From: Pseudovibrio sp000156235
Lineage (GTDB): Bacteria > Pseudomonadota > Alphaproteobacteria > Rhizobiales > Stappiaceae
NCBI RefSeq assembly: GCF_000156235.1
Contig: NZ_DS996805.1
Span: 310,001 to 374,000 of the forward strand
Direction of reading: 5' to 3'
DNA: 64,000 nt
Shown: positions 25,638 to 34,203 of the stretch, in pieces
Position numbering within the stretch: position 1 is the stretch's first letter
How the letters are laid out: each line of letters opens with the position of its first letter
Made by a program: the position numbers and the translations under genes
Notes under the pieces: model-generated
Told to the model about the DNA's origin: nothing
The model's database searches: none
The model's input: only the letters and a program-made list of their open reading frames with translations

Positions 25638-26093
25638 ATGAGGTTGGTTTCTCTCGACCATGTCGTGCTTACCGTTCATGATGTTGAACGTACCAGTCGT
25701 TTCTATCAGGATGTACTGGGTATGGAGGAGATCATATTCGGAGGCGGGCGACGGGCGCTGCACTTTGGTCAGCAGAAAATCAACCTTCAGCCCATTGATG
25801 TTTCGCAGGAGCCTTTAGCCAAGGAGCAGATGCCGGGCACAGCTGATCTGTGCTTTCTGGTGGAGAGTCTTGATGCGGCCATTGCGCGGCTGGGTGCAGC
25901 GTCAGTCACCATTGTTGAAGGACCGGTGTTTCGGACCGGGGCCAGCTCACCCATTCTGTCTGTCTATATAAGAGACCCGGATGGGAACCTGATTGAGCTT
26001 TCTCAGCCGCAGGATGTGGTGATTGCCAGCGATGAGCGGCCAGAGGGACTTAAGAAAACGAAAGGCGCCGAGAAGCCCAAGTCCAACCGTTAG
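25638..26093 (+). CDS. VOC family protein (glyoxalase/dioxygenase superfamily)
   Basis: About 151 residues. The N-terminal LDHVVLTVHDVERTSRFYQD and C-terminal YIRDPDGNLIELSQ segments are the two halves of a VOC fold, with metal-ligand-like H and E positions. A Lys/Glu-rich tail of ~20 residues follows. The start is the ATG at 25638 with AAAGGAG 6 bases upstream. The substrate is unknown. It converges on the kinase locus with a 24-base gap. Confidence 0.85.
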   Translation: MRLVSLDHVVLTVHDVERTSRFYQDVLGMEEIIFGGGRRALHFGQQKINLQPIDVSQEPLAKEQMPGTADLCFLVESLDAAIARLGAASVTIVEGPVFRTGASSPILSVYIRDPDGNLIELSQPQDVVIASDERPEGLKKTKGAEKPKSNR

Positions 26094-26117
26094 AAGCTTG
26101 AGCCTTTTGTGTGAAGA

Positions 26118-27932
26118 TCAGGAGCTGCTTCGTTTTCTGATCAGCTCAAGCACGCCTTTGGCGTCTTCAGGCTGGAGGAGCGGGTCTTTCAAAAACTGGC
26201 TTTGCTGCATGTCGTCCAGGCTGCTTCTCTTCTTTGGGTTAATCTGCATGGCATTGTTGACGAAGCGGGCGTACTCAGATTCATAGCTGTCATTGTAATA
26301 GCCGGGTTCGGCTGCCAGGTCCGGGTCATCTGTCGGCTTAAGGGCTTTGTACTCGCTGTTTGTGCTGTCTTTTTCGTCTGCTGCCGAACTCTGGGTTTTT
26401 GAGTTGCTGAGTTTGCGGACAACATGGAGTGCGAACGCATAGGGATTGTCGCAATCGGGCGCGTCCAGCAGATTGAACTCACCTTCACCGCCACCGAACA
26501 CCATTTGCCCAACCGCATAGCCGTCCTGTTTGTCGTCCAGACGGTCGCGTTTGTCTTCATCTTCGAAGGCTGCGGCAATGGCTTCGGGGCTGGAGTACTC
26601 AGGTGTGCCGAAGTCCAGCGGGTCTTCGCCGATGATACCTGCAAAGCCGAAGTCAGCGATCTTGAGAGACTGGCTGTTTTGATCGAACAGGATGTTGCCG
26701 CCTTTGATGTCGTTGTGGCTGATGCCAGCGGCGTTGATGTGCTTCAGGCCATCGATCACTTCATTGGCCATGAATTGTAGCGCACCCCAATATTGGGCAT
26801 GGCTGAGTTTGTTGTCGCGGTAGAGTTCTTCCGCACCCTGGAACAGGTCATCTGCTTCGCAGCCTTCCACATACTCCATGGCAAGACCTGTCTCGCCGTC
26901 GATCTCGTGCATACCGTAGCACTGCACCACGTTCTTGTGCGGACCGGCGGCCATGAGCTTGCCGTAGATCTGCGCCTCTTTCTGCAGGGCGTCCTTACCC
27001 TTCTGGGAGCGGGCCGTCTTGAACGCAATGGACTTGCCGCTTTGCTCGTCGGTGAAGAGACTGACCTCCCCGAAAGATCCAGCCCCCAACCGTTTGGCGC
27101 GTCTGAGGTTGTTGGAGGGGAGCGGCAGGGTCGCAAACGGGCCTTCCTCATCCTCGGAGAAGTTGGGTTCACTGACGTCGCTGACGGTGAAGCGGGTGGT
27201 GGGAGGTGTTGTGGTTGAGGGTTCTAGCTCTTCTTCGCTTTCCTCGTCTTCAGAGGAGCTATCTTCTACAACGTCGCTTATCGTGAAGCGGCTGGTAGCG
27301 GCGGTTGGTTCCGGCTCGTCTTCGCTTTCCTCATCTTCAGAGGAACTTTCTTCTACCACGTCACTGACAGTGAAGCGGCTGGTGGGGGCGGCTGTGGCGG
27401 TTGGTGTTGGCTCCTCTTCGCTCTCTTCATCCTCAGAGAAGCTTTCTTCTACGACATCGCTTACGGTGAAGCGGCTAGCGGGAGGAGGTGTTGTGGCTGA
27501 GGGTTCTAGCTCTTCTTCGCTCTCCTCATCCTCAGAGGAGCTGTCTTCGACAACGTCGCTGACAATGAAGCGGTTAGCGGGTGGAGGTGTTGGTGTTGGT
27601 GTTGGCTCTTCTTCGCTCTCCTCGTCTTCAGAGAAGCTGTCCTCTACTACATCGCCGATGGTGAAGCGGCTGGTGGGGGCGGTAGTAGTTGGTGTTGGTT
27701 CCAACTCGTCGTCGCTCTCTTCTTCTGAAGAGCTGTCCTCTACGACATCCGATACGGTGAACCGGCTTGCGGCGGGCGGCTGGTCAAAGTCGGGTTCTGT
27801 TTGTCCGCTGTCGGGGGGAGTTTCACTGAGGCCGAGGAGGGTGATGACATTGTCGGCCCATATGCCGATCTGGGCATCCTGATTGGCGGTCTCGTCCGTT
27901 GGTGTCTGGAGGGCGCGCGGAGGTTTGGTCAT
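26118..27932 (-). CDS. Eukaryotic-like protein kinase with acidic N-terminal repeats, putative type III effector
   Basis: 604 residues. Residues 1-55 contain an IGIWADNVITLLGL segment shared with the next kinase. Residues 56-263 are seven copies of a ~32-residue repeat (SRFTVSDVVED, then an acidic Ser/Glu block, then Thr/Pro). The kinase domain starts near 276, with a GAGSFGEV glycine loop, lysine K305 (IAFK), catalytic D408 in SHNDIKGGN, D427 of the DFG, and SSPEA. HND in place of HRD and the overall layout recall YpkA/YopO of Yersinia. A C-terminal module FLKDPLLQPEDAK is shared with both paralogs. No signal peptide is seen. It is probably injected by a type III system, inferred from the chaperone upstream. 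Confidence 0.75.
   Translation of the reverse strand: MTKPPRALQTPTDETANQDAQIGIWADNVITLLGLSETPPDSGQTEPDFDQPPAASRFTVSDVVEDSSSEEESDDELEPTPTTTAPTSRFTIGDVVEDSFSEDEESEEEPTPTPTPPPANRFIVSDVVEDSSSEDEESEEELEPSATTPPPASRFTVSDVVEESFSEDEESEEEPTPTATAAPTSRFTVSDVVEESSSEDEESEDEPEPTAATSRFTISDVVEDSSSEDEESEEELEPSTTTPPTTRFTVSDVSEPNFSEDEEGPFATLPLPSNNLRRAKRLGAGSFGEVSLFTDEQSGKSIAFKTARSQKGKDALQKEAQIYGKLMAAGPHKNVVQCYGMHEIDGETGLAMEYVEGCEADDLFQGAEELYRDNKLSHAQYWGALQFMANEVIDGLKHINAAGISHNDIKGGNILFDQNSQSLKIADFGFAGIIGEDPLDFGTPEYSSPEAIAAAFEDEDKRDRLDDKQDGYAVGQMVFGGGEGEFNLLDAPDCDNPYAFALHVVRKLSNSKTQSSAADEKDSTNSEYKALKPTDDPDLAAEPGYYNDSYESEYARFVNNAMQINPKKRSSLDDMQQSQFLKDPLLQPEDAKGVLELIRKRSSS
27144..27767 (-). repeat. Sevenfold ~96-bp coding repeat in kinase gene
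   Basis: Six full units (29-33 residues each) and one degenerate unit, residues 56-263 of the 604-residue kinase. Each begins with SRFTVSDVVE or a close variant and continues with SSSEDEESEEE and a Thr/Pro/Ala linker. Units differ at several codons, so the array is diverging, but it could still vary in copy number between strains. Confidence 0.9.
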
Positions 27933-28045
27933 GCTGCCGGTCTTCAGAGGTTTGTGATCACCCCTTCAGTGTAGTCAGCGCAGATGTTGATCCAGTGTAT
28001 CCAATTGGAGGGATGCGATTAAAATGTCTTTGAAGCTTCCGTGTC

Positions 28046-29377
28046 TCACGGTTTCTTGCTGGCTGATTTGTTGAGCGCGGCCTTTTCTGCGTCTTCCTCC
28101 TGTTTCATACGTGTGATGAGGCCTGACAGGACTTTCTGAGCATCTTCTGGCTGGAGCAAAGGATCGGAGAGGAACTTGCTGGCCAGCAGATCTTCAGCTG
28201 AGCCGCGAGTGCCAATGTCCATGAGGGTGGCTTCGTTGACAAAGTCCACATATGCGGTTTTGCCACCTTTGCCGTAGTGACCTGCTGTTCCGGCCTGTTT
28301 GGGATCATCCGTGGGGTTGAGCGCGCGGTAGTCTTTATCCCTGCCTGCAGCTTCCAGTTCTTCGATCTTTGTGCAGAGCATATAGGTGAGGGCGTGGGTA
28401 TCGCCCGGGTTTCTGGCACCGTATAGATGTTCGGATTTTTCTCCCGACTTGTAAGCCATCTGGCCCACGGCGAATGTGTCTTGTTTGGCATTGGCGCGAG
28501 GACGTTGGTCTTCGCCGGGAACCCCTTCCAGCGGCAAGGTTTTGATGGCCTCTGGTGCTGAGAGGGCGGGAGTGCCTATGGTTGCGGGATCTTCTCCTAT
28601 GATTGCGGCGCGGCCAAAGTCGCACAGTTTGAGGGTTTGGGTCTTCTCATCAAAGAGCATGTTACCGCTTTTGATGTCACTGTGACTGACGCCTGCCTTG
28701 GCGATGTGCTGTATGCCCTCTAATGCTTCCCTCAGCATGTTCTGGATCGCGCCCCAGTACTCGGTGTGGCTTATCTTGTTTTGCTTGTAGAACCGTTCGG
28801 CAGCGCTGAAGAGCTTGCTGGCGTCGCAGCCCTCAACATAATCCATCGCCAACCCCTTTATGCCTTCCACCTCTCGCATGCCCTGGGAGGCAATGACGTT
28901 TTTATGTGGGCCTGCTGCTGCGATTTTTTCGTAGATCTCGGCTTCTTTCTCAAGGGCGGTCTGCGCTTCGACGGTGTGTGCAACTTTGAAAGCGATGTCC
29001 TTGCCATCTTCCTTGATGCGGAAGACCTCGCCGTATGCTCCGGCCCCCAGACGTTTGCCGACCTTTTCCAGTTTGCTGGTGTCAACTTGCAGTGCCTGAG
29101 CTCCGTCCACGAGGTTTGTGGGGTCGGTGTCGTACATCCAGCTGTCGAGTTCGGGTTTGGAACTTGGTGCATTAAGCCAGCTGTCCTCATCTCCGGCCTC
29201 AGATGTCGGCGGCTTAAGCCAGCTGTCGCCGATGCCTGCTTCTTCTATGGGCTCATTGGGTTCCGGTACTTCCTGCGGGTTGACGCCGAGGAGGTCGCAC
29301 ATCTGATCCGCCCATTGATCGACTTCGGGTGGAAGATCAGGTAGGGGCTCGTTTCCGTCTCCCGTCACTTTCGGCAT
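28046..29377 (-). CDS. Eukaryotic-like protein kinase, putative type III effector (second paralog)
   Basis: 443 residues. The N-terminal ~105 residues are non-conserved and acidic, with VDQWADQMCDLLGV (matching the first kinase) and three short DSWL/DSWM repeats at about 51-82. The kinase domain has GAGAYGEV, K131, catalytic D234 in SHSDIKSGN, D253 of CDFG, and SAPEA. The C-terminal FLSDPLLQPEDAQ module is shared. No signal peptide or membrane segment is seen. The 113-base gap to the first kinase holds no clear terminator, so the two may be cotranscribed. It appears active by motif; the target is unknown. Confidence 0.75.
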   Translation of the reverse strand: MPKVTGDGNEPLPDLPPEVDQWADQMCDLLGVNPQEVPEPNEPIEEAGIGDSWLKPPTSEAGDEDSWLNAPSSKPELDSWMYDTDPTNLVDGAQALQVDTSKLEKVGKRLGAGAYGEVFRIKEDGKDIAFKVAHTVEAQTALEKEAEIYEKIAAAGPHKNVIASQGMREVEGIKGLAMDYVEGCDASKLFSAAERFYKQNKISHTEYWGAIQNMLREALEGIQHIAKAGVSHSDIKSGNMLFDEKTQTLKLCDFGRAAIIGEDPATIGTPALSAPEAIKTLPLEGVPGEDQRPRANAKQDTFAVGQMAYKSGEKSEHLYGARNPGDTHALTYMLCTKIEELEAAGRDKDYRALNPTDDPKQAGTAGHYGKGGKTAYVDFVNEATLMDIGTRGSAEDLLASKFLSDPLLQPEDAQKVLSGLITRMKQEEDAEKAALNKSASKKP

Positions 29378-29546
29378 GGATCACTCCGGTGCTGGCTCTT
29401 TTATCTTTCAATTATGCATGGGCATTGTCCGGGACGCTGTGATTTTGAGCCGCTGGGCGCTGCTATCTTTTATGACTGTTAAGAGGGGCTTAGGTGTGAG
29501 GGAGGGATTTTTGTCAAATGAAGGCAAGATGAACTGCCCAACAAAA

Positions 29547-29568
29547 AAGCCGACCAAAGGGCCGGCTT
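29547..29568 (-). terminator. Intrinsic terminator after the third kinase
   Basis: AAGCCGACC/GGCCGGCTT-like stem with one mismatch, followed on the minus strand by TTTTTTG. It separates the chaperone-kinase pair from the second kinase, which then needs its own promoter. Confidence 0.75.
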
Positions 29569-29593
29569 CTTATCTTTATCAAGGTGGTATCTG

Positions 29594-30886
29594 TCAGGCT
29601 CGGCCCATGAGGGCGGCGAGTTCGGCTTGGTGGTCTTCTTCCATCTTGGTCATGAGGCCTGAGATCACCTGGCGGGCTTCATCCGGCTGACATAGCGGGT
29701 CTGAGATGAAGTTGGTTTTCAGGAGCTCTTCTGCCGTGCCGCGGACGTCGATGTCGAGCAGGGTGGAGAGGTTTACAAACTCCACGTAAGCTGTTTCGCC
29801 GCCTTTGCCGTAGTGACCAGCTGTGTTTGCCAGTTTTGGATCACTGGTTTCATTGAGTGCCTGATACTCAAGTGTTTCATCGCGACGTTCAATGTCGCGC
29901 AGCTGGGAATGCATGGAGTAACCGAGGGCTGCCTGATCGCCGTTGTTCTGGGCGCCGAACAGGTTTTCAGCGTGCTCGCCTGCGCGATAGGTCATCTGGC
30001 CAACGGCGAAGGTGTCCTGCTTCTCATTGGCACGGGCCTTTTCTCCCTCACGCTGTGGAAGTGACAGGAGCGCTTCCGGTGCAGAGTGGGATGGGGTGCC
30101 GATGGTGACAGGGTCTTTGCCGATTGTCGCAGCGCTGCCAAAGTCGACGATCTTGATCGCCTGACTTTCCTTATCATAGAGCAGGTTGCCGCCCTTGATG
30201 TCGCTGTGGCTGATGCCAGCTTCTGCCAGATGCTGTACGCCGCTGAGCACGTCACGCATGATGAACTGAACGGTGCCCCAGTACTGGGAGTGGCTGAGTT
30301 TGTTGCTGGTGTACAAATTTTCTGCTGTGGTGAAGAGCTTGCCCGCTTCGCAGCCCTCCACGTATTCCAAGGCCAGGCCCTGTACGCCCTGAACTTCCAC
30401 AATGCCCATGCTCTTGACCACATTGTCATGTGGCCCGACTTTGGCAATGTCGCTGTAAACCTTTGCCTCGCGCTGCAACGCTTCCCAACCGGCTTCCGTG
30501 CTGGCCACCTTGAATGCGAAGGACTTGCCGTCCTGCTTGATCAGGTAGACGTCTCCGAAAGCGCCTGCGCCCAGGCGTTTTGCGGATTGTTCCAGTGCGG
30601 TGCGGTCTGCCTCATAAGGGGCAGAGGAAGATGTTGGTGCTGAGGTTTGGGAACTGTCTGCGCTCGGTGGCTTTATCCGGTTTGCGAGCGTTTCAGTTGC
30701 GGCGGTGTCCAGAGGTTTTGCGTTGCTTGTTGTTGGCTGGGTTGAACTTTTTTGTACATCCGCGGTCACGCCGCGTGCTTCTAACTTCTCTGATTTTTCT
30801 GGAGCAGAGTTTCGTTGTGCACTTACGTCGTTCTGGAGTTGGCTCTGATCAACTGGAGTATGCTTGGGAGAGTTGACGGAATGCAT
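29594..30886 (-). CDS. Eukaryotic-like protein kinase, putative type III effector (third paralog, next to chaperone)
   Basis: 430 residues. The first ~100 are disordered and rich in Ser, Thr, Gln and Ala without a signal peptide, typical of type III secretion signals and chaperone-binding regions. The kinase domain has GAGAFGDV, K126 (FAFK), D229 in SHSDIKGGN, D248 of VDFG, and SAPEA. The C-terminal module is FISDPLCQPDEAR. The gene begins 13 bases after the CesT-like chaperone stop, the classical chaperone-effector arrangement. The WADxxxxLLG segment of the other two paralogs is not evident here. Confidence 0.77.
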   Translation of the reverse strand: MHSVNSPKHTPVDQSQLQNDVSAQRNSAPEKSEKLEARGVTADVQKSSTQPTTSNAKPLDTAATETLANRIKPPSADSSQTSAPTSSSAPYEADRTALEQSAKRLGAGAFGDVYLIKQDGKSFAFKVASTEAGWEALQREAKVYSDIAKVGPHDNVVKSMGIVEVQGVQGLALEYVEGCEAGKLFTTAENLYTSNKLSHSQYWGTVQFIMRDVLSGVQHLAEAGISHSDIKGGNLLYDKESQAIKIVDFGSAATIGKDPVTIGTPSHSAPEALLSLPQREGEKARANEKQDTFAVGQMTYRAGEHAENLFGAQNNGDQAALGYSMHSQLRDIERRDETLEYQALNETSDPKLANTAGHYGKGGETAYVEFVNLSTLLDIDVRGTAEELLKTNFISDPLCQPDEARQVISGLMTKMEEDHQAELAALMGRA

Positions 30887-30899
30887 GGGTGAGAAACCT

Positions 30900-31349
30900 T
30901 TACAGGCGAATAGACGTCGTGCTCCAGTCCGGTTGAACGGCTGGGGAGCTTTGGGTGGATTTCATTTCAGAAAGCCGTGCGCATACCTGCTCACGAATTT
31001 GCATCAGGTTGACCAGTGTGTTCTCCAGAGCAAGGTCATCTGTGAACTGTAAGGTTGCCTGTGCGTTGAGTTGCAGGTCGCCAGATTGAGACAGGCCGAG
31101 GAATGCTCCACGCAAGAGTTCCACGTTCTGATTGAGTTCCAAAGCCGCTTTCAGCGTGTTTTTATCTTCTGCAAGAAAGAGACTGGTACTAATGTAAACG
31201 AGATCGGAGCTTTCATTGAGTTCGACTGACCAGCGGCTGCCATTTGCTTCCTCGATAAGGAATAGTCCATTATCAGGCTGGGTGGTCATACCCAGACGTC
31301 GTGCGAAAGCAGTTAGAAGCTGGTCGTAATGGGCTCGTCTCTCGTGCAT
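30900..31349 (-). CDS. CesT/SycE-like type III secretion chaperone
   Basis: A 149-residue small protein of the size and pattern of class I type III chaperones (Tir chaperone CesT family). It begins with a helix containing DQLLTAFARRLGM, followed by beta strands that include NGLFLIEEANG and LVYISTSLFL. A helix LKAALELNQNVELLRGAFLGLSQS and a final LQLNAQATLQF segment follow. The Asn-rich LELNQN and GLS...L pattern is characteristic. It sits directly upstream of the third kinase. It probably keeps one or more of the kinases partly unfolded for secretion. Family assignment by eye, moderate certainty. Confidence 0.65.
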   Translation of the reverse strand: MHERRAHYDQLLTAFARRLGMTTQPDNGLFLIEEANGSRWSVELNESSDLVYISTSLFLAEDKNTLKAALELNQNVELLRGAFLGLSQSGDLQLNAQATLQFTDDLALENTLVNLMQIREQVCARLSEMKSTQSSPAVQPDWSTTSIRL

Positions 31350-31560
31350 GTTTTCGTTGTTTTCCCAAAGTGGTGCGCTGGTATCAACATTTACTCAGGA
31401 AGTCCCTCAGAAATCTGTGCCTTTTAGCACTAGCTCAAGTTTTGTGAATTTTCGTGATCGAAAAAACCGTGGCGGCAGTTGGGTAATGATGAACCAAATT
31501 CTTAGGGATAATGGGTAATAAATTTCTCAAGACCTGTCGGATAGGGAATTGGAGAGCTTT

Positions 31561-33081
31561 ATGCATGAGTTATTGACACCCTTGCAGATGAAGAAGGCAG
31601 ATCGCCTGACAATTGAAGGTGGCTTTCCTGGCATTGAACTGATGCATAACGCGGGCAAAGCCGTGTTTGAGGTGATGCGCCAGATTCTGCATCCTTATTC
31701 CCGTGTTCTGGTGTTTTGTGGCCCCGGCAACAATGGCGGTGATGGCTTTGTTGTGGCGCAGCTGGCGGATAACGAGGGCTTTAATGTTTCCGTCGGGCTG
31801 GTGTGTGATCCGGAGACGTTGGAAGGCGATGCGGAGCTGGCCTATGACGAGATGGATCTTGACTTAACCTCAATGGATAACATGCGGGCGGCGCTGGAAG
31901 AGCTGGGCGAAGATGATGTGATTGTCGATGCCTTGTTCGGGGCAGGGCTGTCGCGTCCGCTGGATGATGAGGTTCTGGATCTGGTTCAGCAGATCAACGA
32001 AAGCCCGGCGCAGTGTGTGGCTGTTGACCTTCCCTCTGGCGTGAGCGGCAAAAGCGGTGAGGTGCTGGGTGAGGCCGTTCATGCTGATATGACCATCACC
32101 TTCTTCCGCGCCAAGCCGGGGCATTATCTTTATCCGGGGCGTGCTCATTGCGGTGAGATTGTTATTGAGCAGATCGGTCTCGACGATGAGGTACTGGAGA
32201 AGGTTGGTCCTACTGCCTTTTACAACTGCGACAAGATCTGGGGTGACATTCCCGATCAGCCTGCTGTGGCTGGTCACAAATATAATAGGGGGCACACGGT
32301 TGTTGTTAGTGGGCCGAAATTCTCTACCGGTGCCAGTCGTCTGGCCGCGCTGGGCGCGCAGCGGGCGGGCAGTGGTCTTGTGACGGTTGTTGCACGAGAG
32401 CAAGCGGCGCTTGTGCATGCAGCGCATCTGACGAGTGTAATGATCCGTCCGGCTGAGCGCATTGCTGATTTTGAGCGTATTTTGGAAGATGAGCGGCTCA
32501 ACTCTGTGGTGATTGGGCCCGCTGCCGGTATTGGCCGGGAAACGCAGGAGCGGGTTGCAGAGTGTCTGTCTTCTGAGCGGGCTGTGGTGCTGGATGCAGA
32601 TGCTCTGATGTCCTTTGAAGAAAAGCCGGAACATCTGTTTGAGTATATTGCGGAGAGTGAAAGCGCTGGGCGGGTTGTTCTGACGCCTCATGAAGGGGAG
32701 TTCCGCCGGTTGTTCCCTGATCTTTATGATCCGACGTCTACCTACTGCAAAGTAGAGCGCACTCAGAAGGCGGCCAAGCGGGCCGGTGCTGTCGTGGTAT
32801 TTAAAGGCGCAGATACCGTGATTGCTGATCCGGCGGGTAATGTCTCTATTAATGCTAGCGGTACACCGTGGCTTGCGACAGCGGGCTCTGGTGATGTGCT
32901 TGCAGGCGTGATTGCGGGGTATCTAGCTCAAGGACTTGGCGGCTATGAAGCGGCGGCCAAAGGTGTGTGGGTGCATGGACGCGCTGCGGAGATCGCCGGG
33001 GCCGGGCTCATTGCTGAGGACCTGATCTCGCATATTCCGGATGTGATCACCGAATTGGTTCAGTTTCTGGGAGACTTTTAA
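31561..33081 (+). CDS. nnr: Bifunctional NAD(P)H-hydrate epimerase/dehydratase
   Basis: Repairs damaged NADHX/NADPHX. About 506 residues: an N-terminal YjeF epimerase domain with CGPGNNGGDGFV and VDLPSGVSG, and a C-terminal ribokinase-like ADP-dependent dehydratase domain with VLTPHEGEFRRLFP and GSGDVLAGVIAGYLAQG. I start at the ATG at 31561, which has GGAG 7 bases upstream; an in-frame TTG lies 12 bases earlier. Divergent from the chaperone gene. Confidence 0.94.
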   Translation: MHELLTPLQMKKADRLTIEGGFPGIELMHNAGKAVFEVMRQILHPYSRVLVFCGPGNNGGDGFVVAQLADNEGFNVSVGLVCDPETLEGDAELAYDEMDLDLTSMDNMRAALEELGEDDVIVDALFGAGLSRPLDDEVLDLVQQINESPAQCVAVDLPSGVSGKSGEVLGEAVHADMTITFFRAKPGHYLYPGRAHCGEIVIEQIGLDDEVLEKVGPTAFYNCDKIWGDIPDQPAVAGHKYNRGHTVVVSGPKFSTGASRLAALGAQRAGSGLVTVVAREQAALVHAAHLTSVMIRPAERIADFERILEDERLNSVVIGPAAGIGRETQERVAECLSSERAVVLDADALMSFEEKPEHLFEYIAESESAGRVVLTPHEGEFRRLFPDLYDPTSTYCKVERTQKAAKRAGAVVVFKGADTVIADPAGNVSINASGTPWLATAGSGDVLAGVIAGYLAQGLGGYEAAAKGVWVHGRAAEIAGAGLIAEDLISHIPDVITELVQFLGDF

Positions 33082-33280
33082 GGTCTCCCAGCCCAAGGGA
33101 TAGGTTGTCTTTCTGAGATATCTGGTGGGAATCATCAATTTTTGTGATAATTAATCTGCAAAAGATGATGCGTATCATTTAGTGAAGCAAGCAATGCGAT
33201 AGGCATGCGAGAAAGAGGTAGGGATTGCACGCGGAGCGTGTGGTTGTGCCTGCCTCCGGATGATTACGACGGATATTTAC

Positions 33281-33640
33281 ATGAGCAAGACGACACAGCA
33301 CTCTGCAGCCCTACGCCAGATTATCGAGGCGCTGACACCGTTCAAAGACCATGATGCCAAGATGCAGGTCTCAACGGTTCTGACATTGCTCGAGATCGCG
33401 GCCCATCAGGAGGAGGGGGTGAAGATCCATCCTCTCAGCCTGCAAAAGAAGATTGGCTACCAGTCCGGTACCGCAACCCGAAACATCTATTACTGGTGTG
33501 AGGGGCATAAGGATGTGCGCGGCGGACATAACTATGCTCGTGTTGAGGCAGATAAGACGGATGGTCGCCGCCGGGAGCTGTATCTGACAGACAAAGGCGC
33601 GGCTTTTATGCAGCGTGTGCTGACGCCACTTTGCGAATGA
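33281..33640 (+). CDS. Winged-helix DNA-binding protein, hypothetical
   Basis: About 119 residues. A helix-turn-helix-like region (TVLTLLEIAAHQEEGVKIHP and LQKKIGYQSGTATRNIYYW) is followed by a wing and RRRELYLTDKGAAFMQRVL, which resembles the end of MarR-type domains. A small transcription factor is likely; I recognise no closer family. The start is uncertain: an in-frame ATG at 33260 is also possible and neither has a good ribosome site. An ATGAT-GCGT-ATCAT repeat lies upstream, near 33165-33178. Confidence 0.65.
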   Translation: MSKTTQHSAALRQIIEALTPFKDHDAKMQVSTVLTLLEIAAHQEEGVKIHPLSLQKKIGYQSGTATRNIYYWCEGHKDVRGGHNYARVEADKTDGRRRELYLTDKGAAFMQRVLTPLCE

Positions 33641-33847
33641 TGGCAGTCAGCAGCTGAATGAACGCGTCAGGAGCTAAAAAAGAAAAAGAGCGTGCGAGCT
33701 ATCTCTTTCGCAGGAAATGGGTTTCAGGCCTGTGTGAAACAGGCAGGGCCCTATGAGAAATGAGCCCCAGATAGGCGTAATGCACAGTTTCATAGGTAGA
33801 AATGGCGTGGAAAACCGAGAACTGGGCATAAACAGCGCATTAGGTGG

Positions 33848-33876
33848 TTGACTTCTCTCGGGTTCCCATTTAGCTA
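33848..33876 (+). promoter_or_regulatory. tRNA-Leu promoter
   Basis: TTGACT, a 17-base spacer, then TAGCTA, ending 10 bases before the mature tRNA-Leu. The other two tRNA clusters in the window show the same 17-base layout. Confidence 0.55.
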
Positions 33877-33886
33877 CCCCTCCAAC

Positions 33887-33969
33887 GCGGCTGTGGCGAA
33901 ATTGGTAGACGCACCAGATTTAGGTTCTGGCGGGAGACCGTGGGGGTTCGAGTCCCTCCAGCCGCACCA
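33887..33969 (+). tRNA. tRNA-Leu (anticodon UAG)
   Basis: Complete cloverleaf: acceptor GCGGCTG/CAGCCGC, anticodon stem CCAGA/TCTGG with loop TTTAGGT (anticodon TAG), a long variable arm as in class II tRNAs, the T-loop in GGTTCGAGTCC, and encoded CCA. Reads CUA codons and, by wobble, other CUN codons. Confidence 0.95.
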
Positions 33970-34203
33970 TATCCCCGGTGATACGGTGCATAGATAAACG
34001 ACCGTAGCTTATCGGAAACGGAAAAGTTGAGGGCGTTGTCGAAGTTCGGTTTATGCTCACCTTTTCGCCAGGCGGATAAGAGCTGAGGGGATAGCCCTTC
34101 AAGCGCAAACTCTTCCTTCGAAATTGGTGGTTGTTTTCCGTACTGGGGCAAACCATTTTGGTTTGTCGTTACACGTCCTAAATCAAGGACGAAGCAAAGA
34201 CCA

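Noticed and set aside
27019..27882. A Ser-rich 287-codon frame opposite the kinase repeats
   Set aside because: It is the reverse complement of the acidic repeat array; the real frame has an intact kinase downstream.
26118..31349. The kinase cluster as an anti-phage defence island
   Set aside because: Kinases occur in some defence systems, but here there are no nuclease, helicase or integrase genes. The chaperone next to a kinase with a disordered N-terminus fits type III secretion better.
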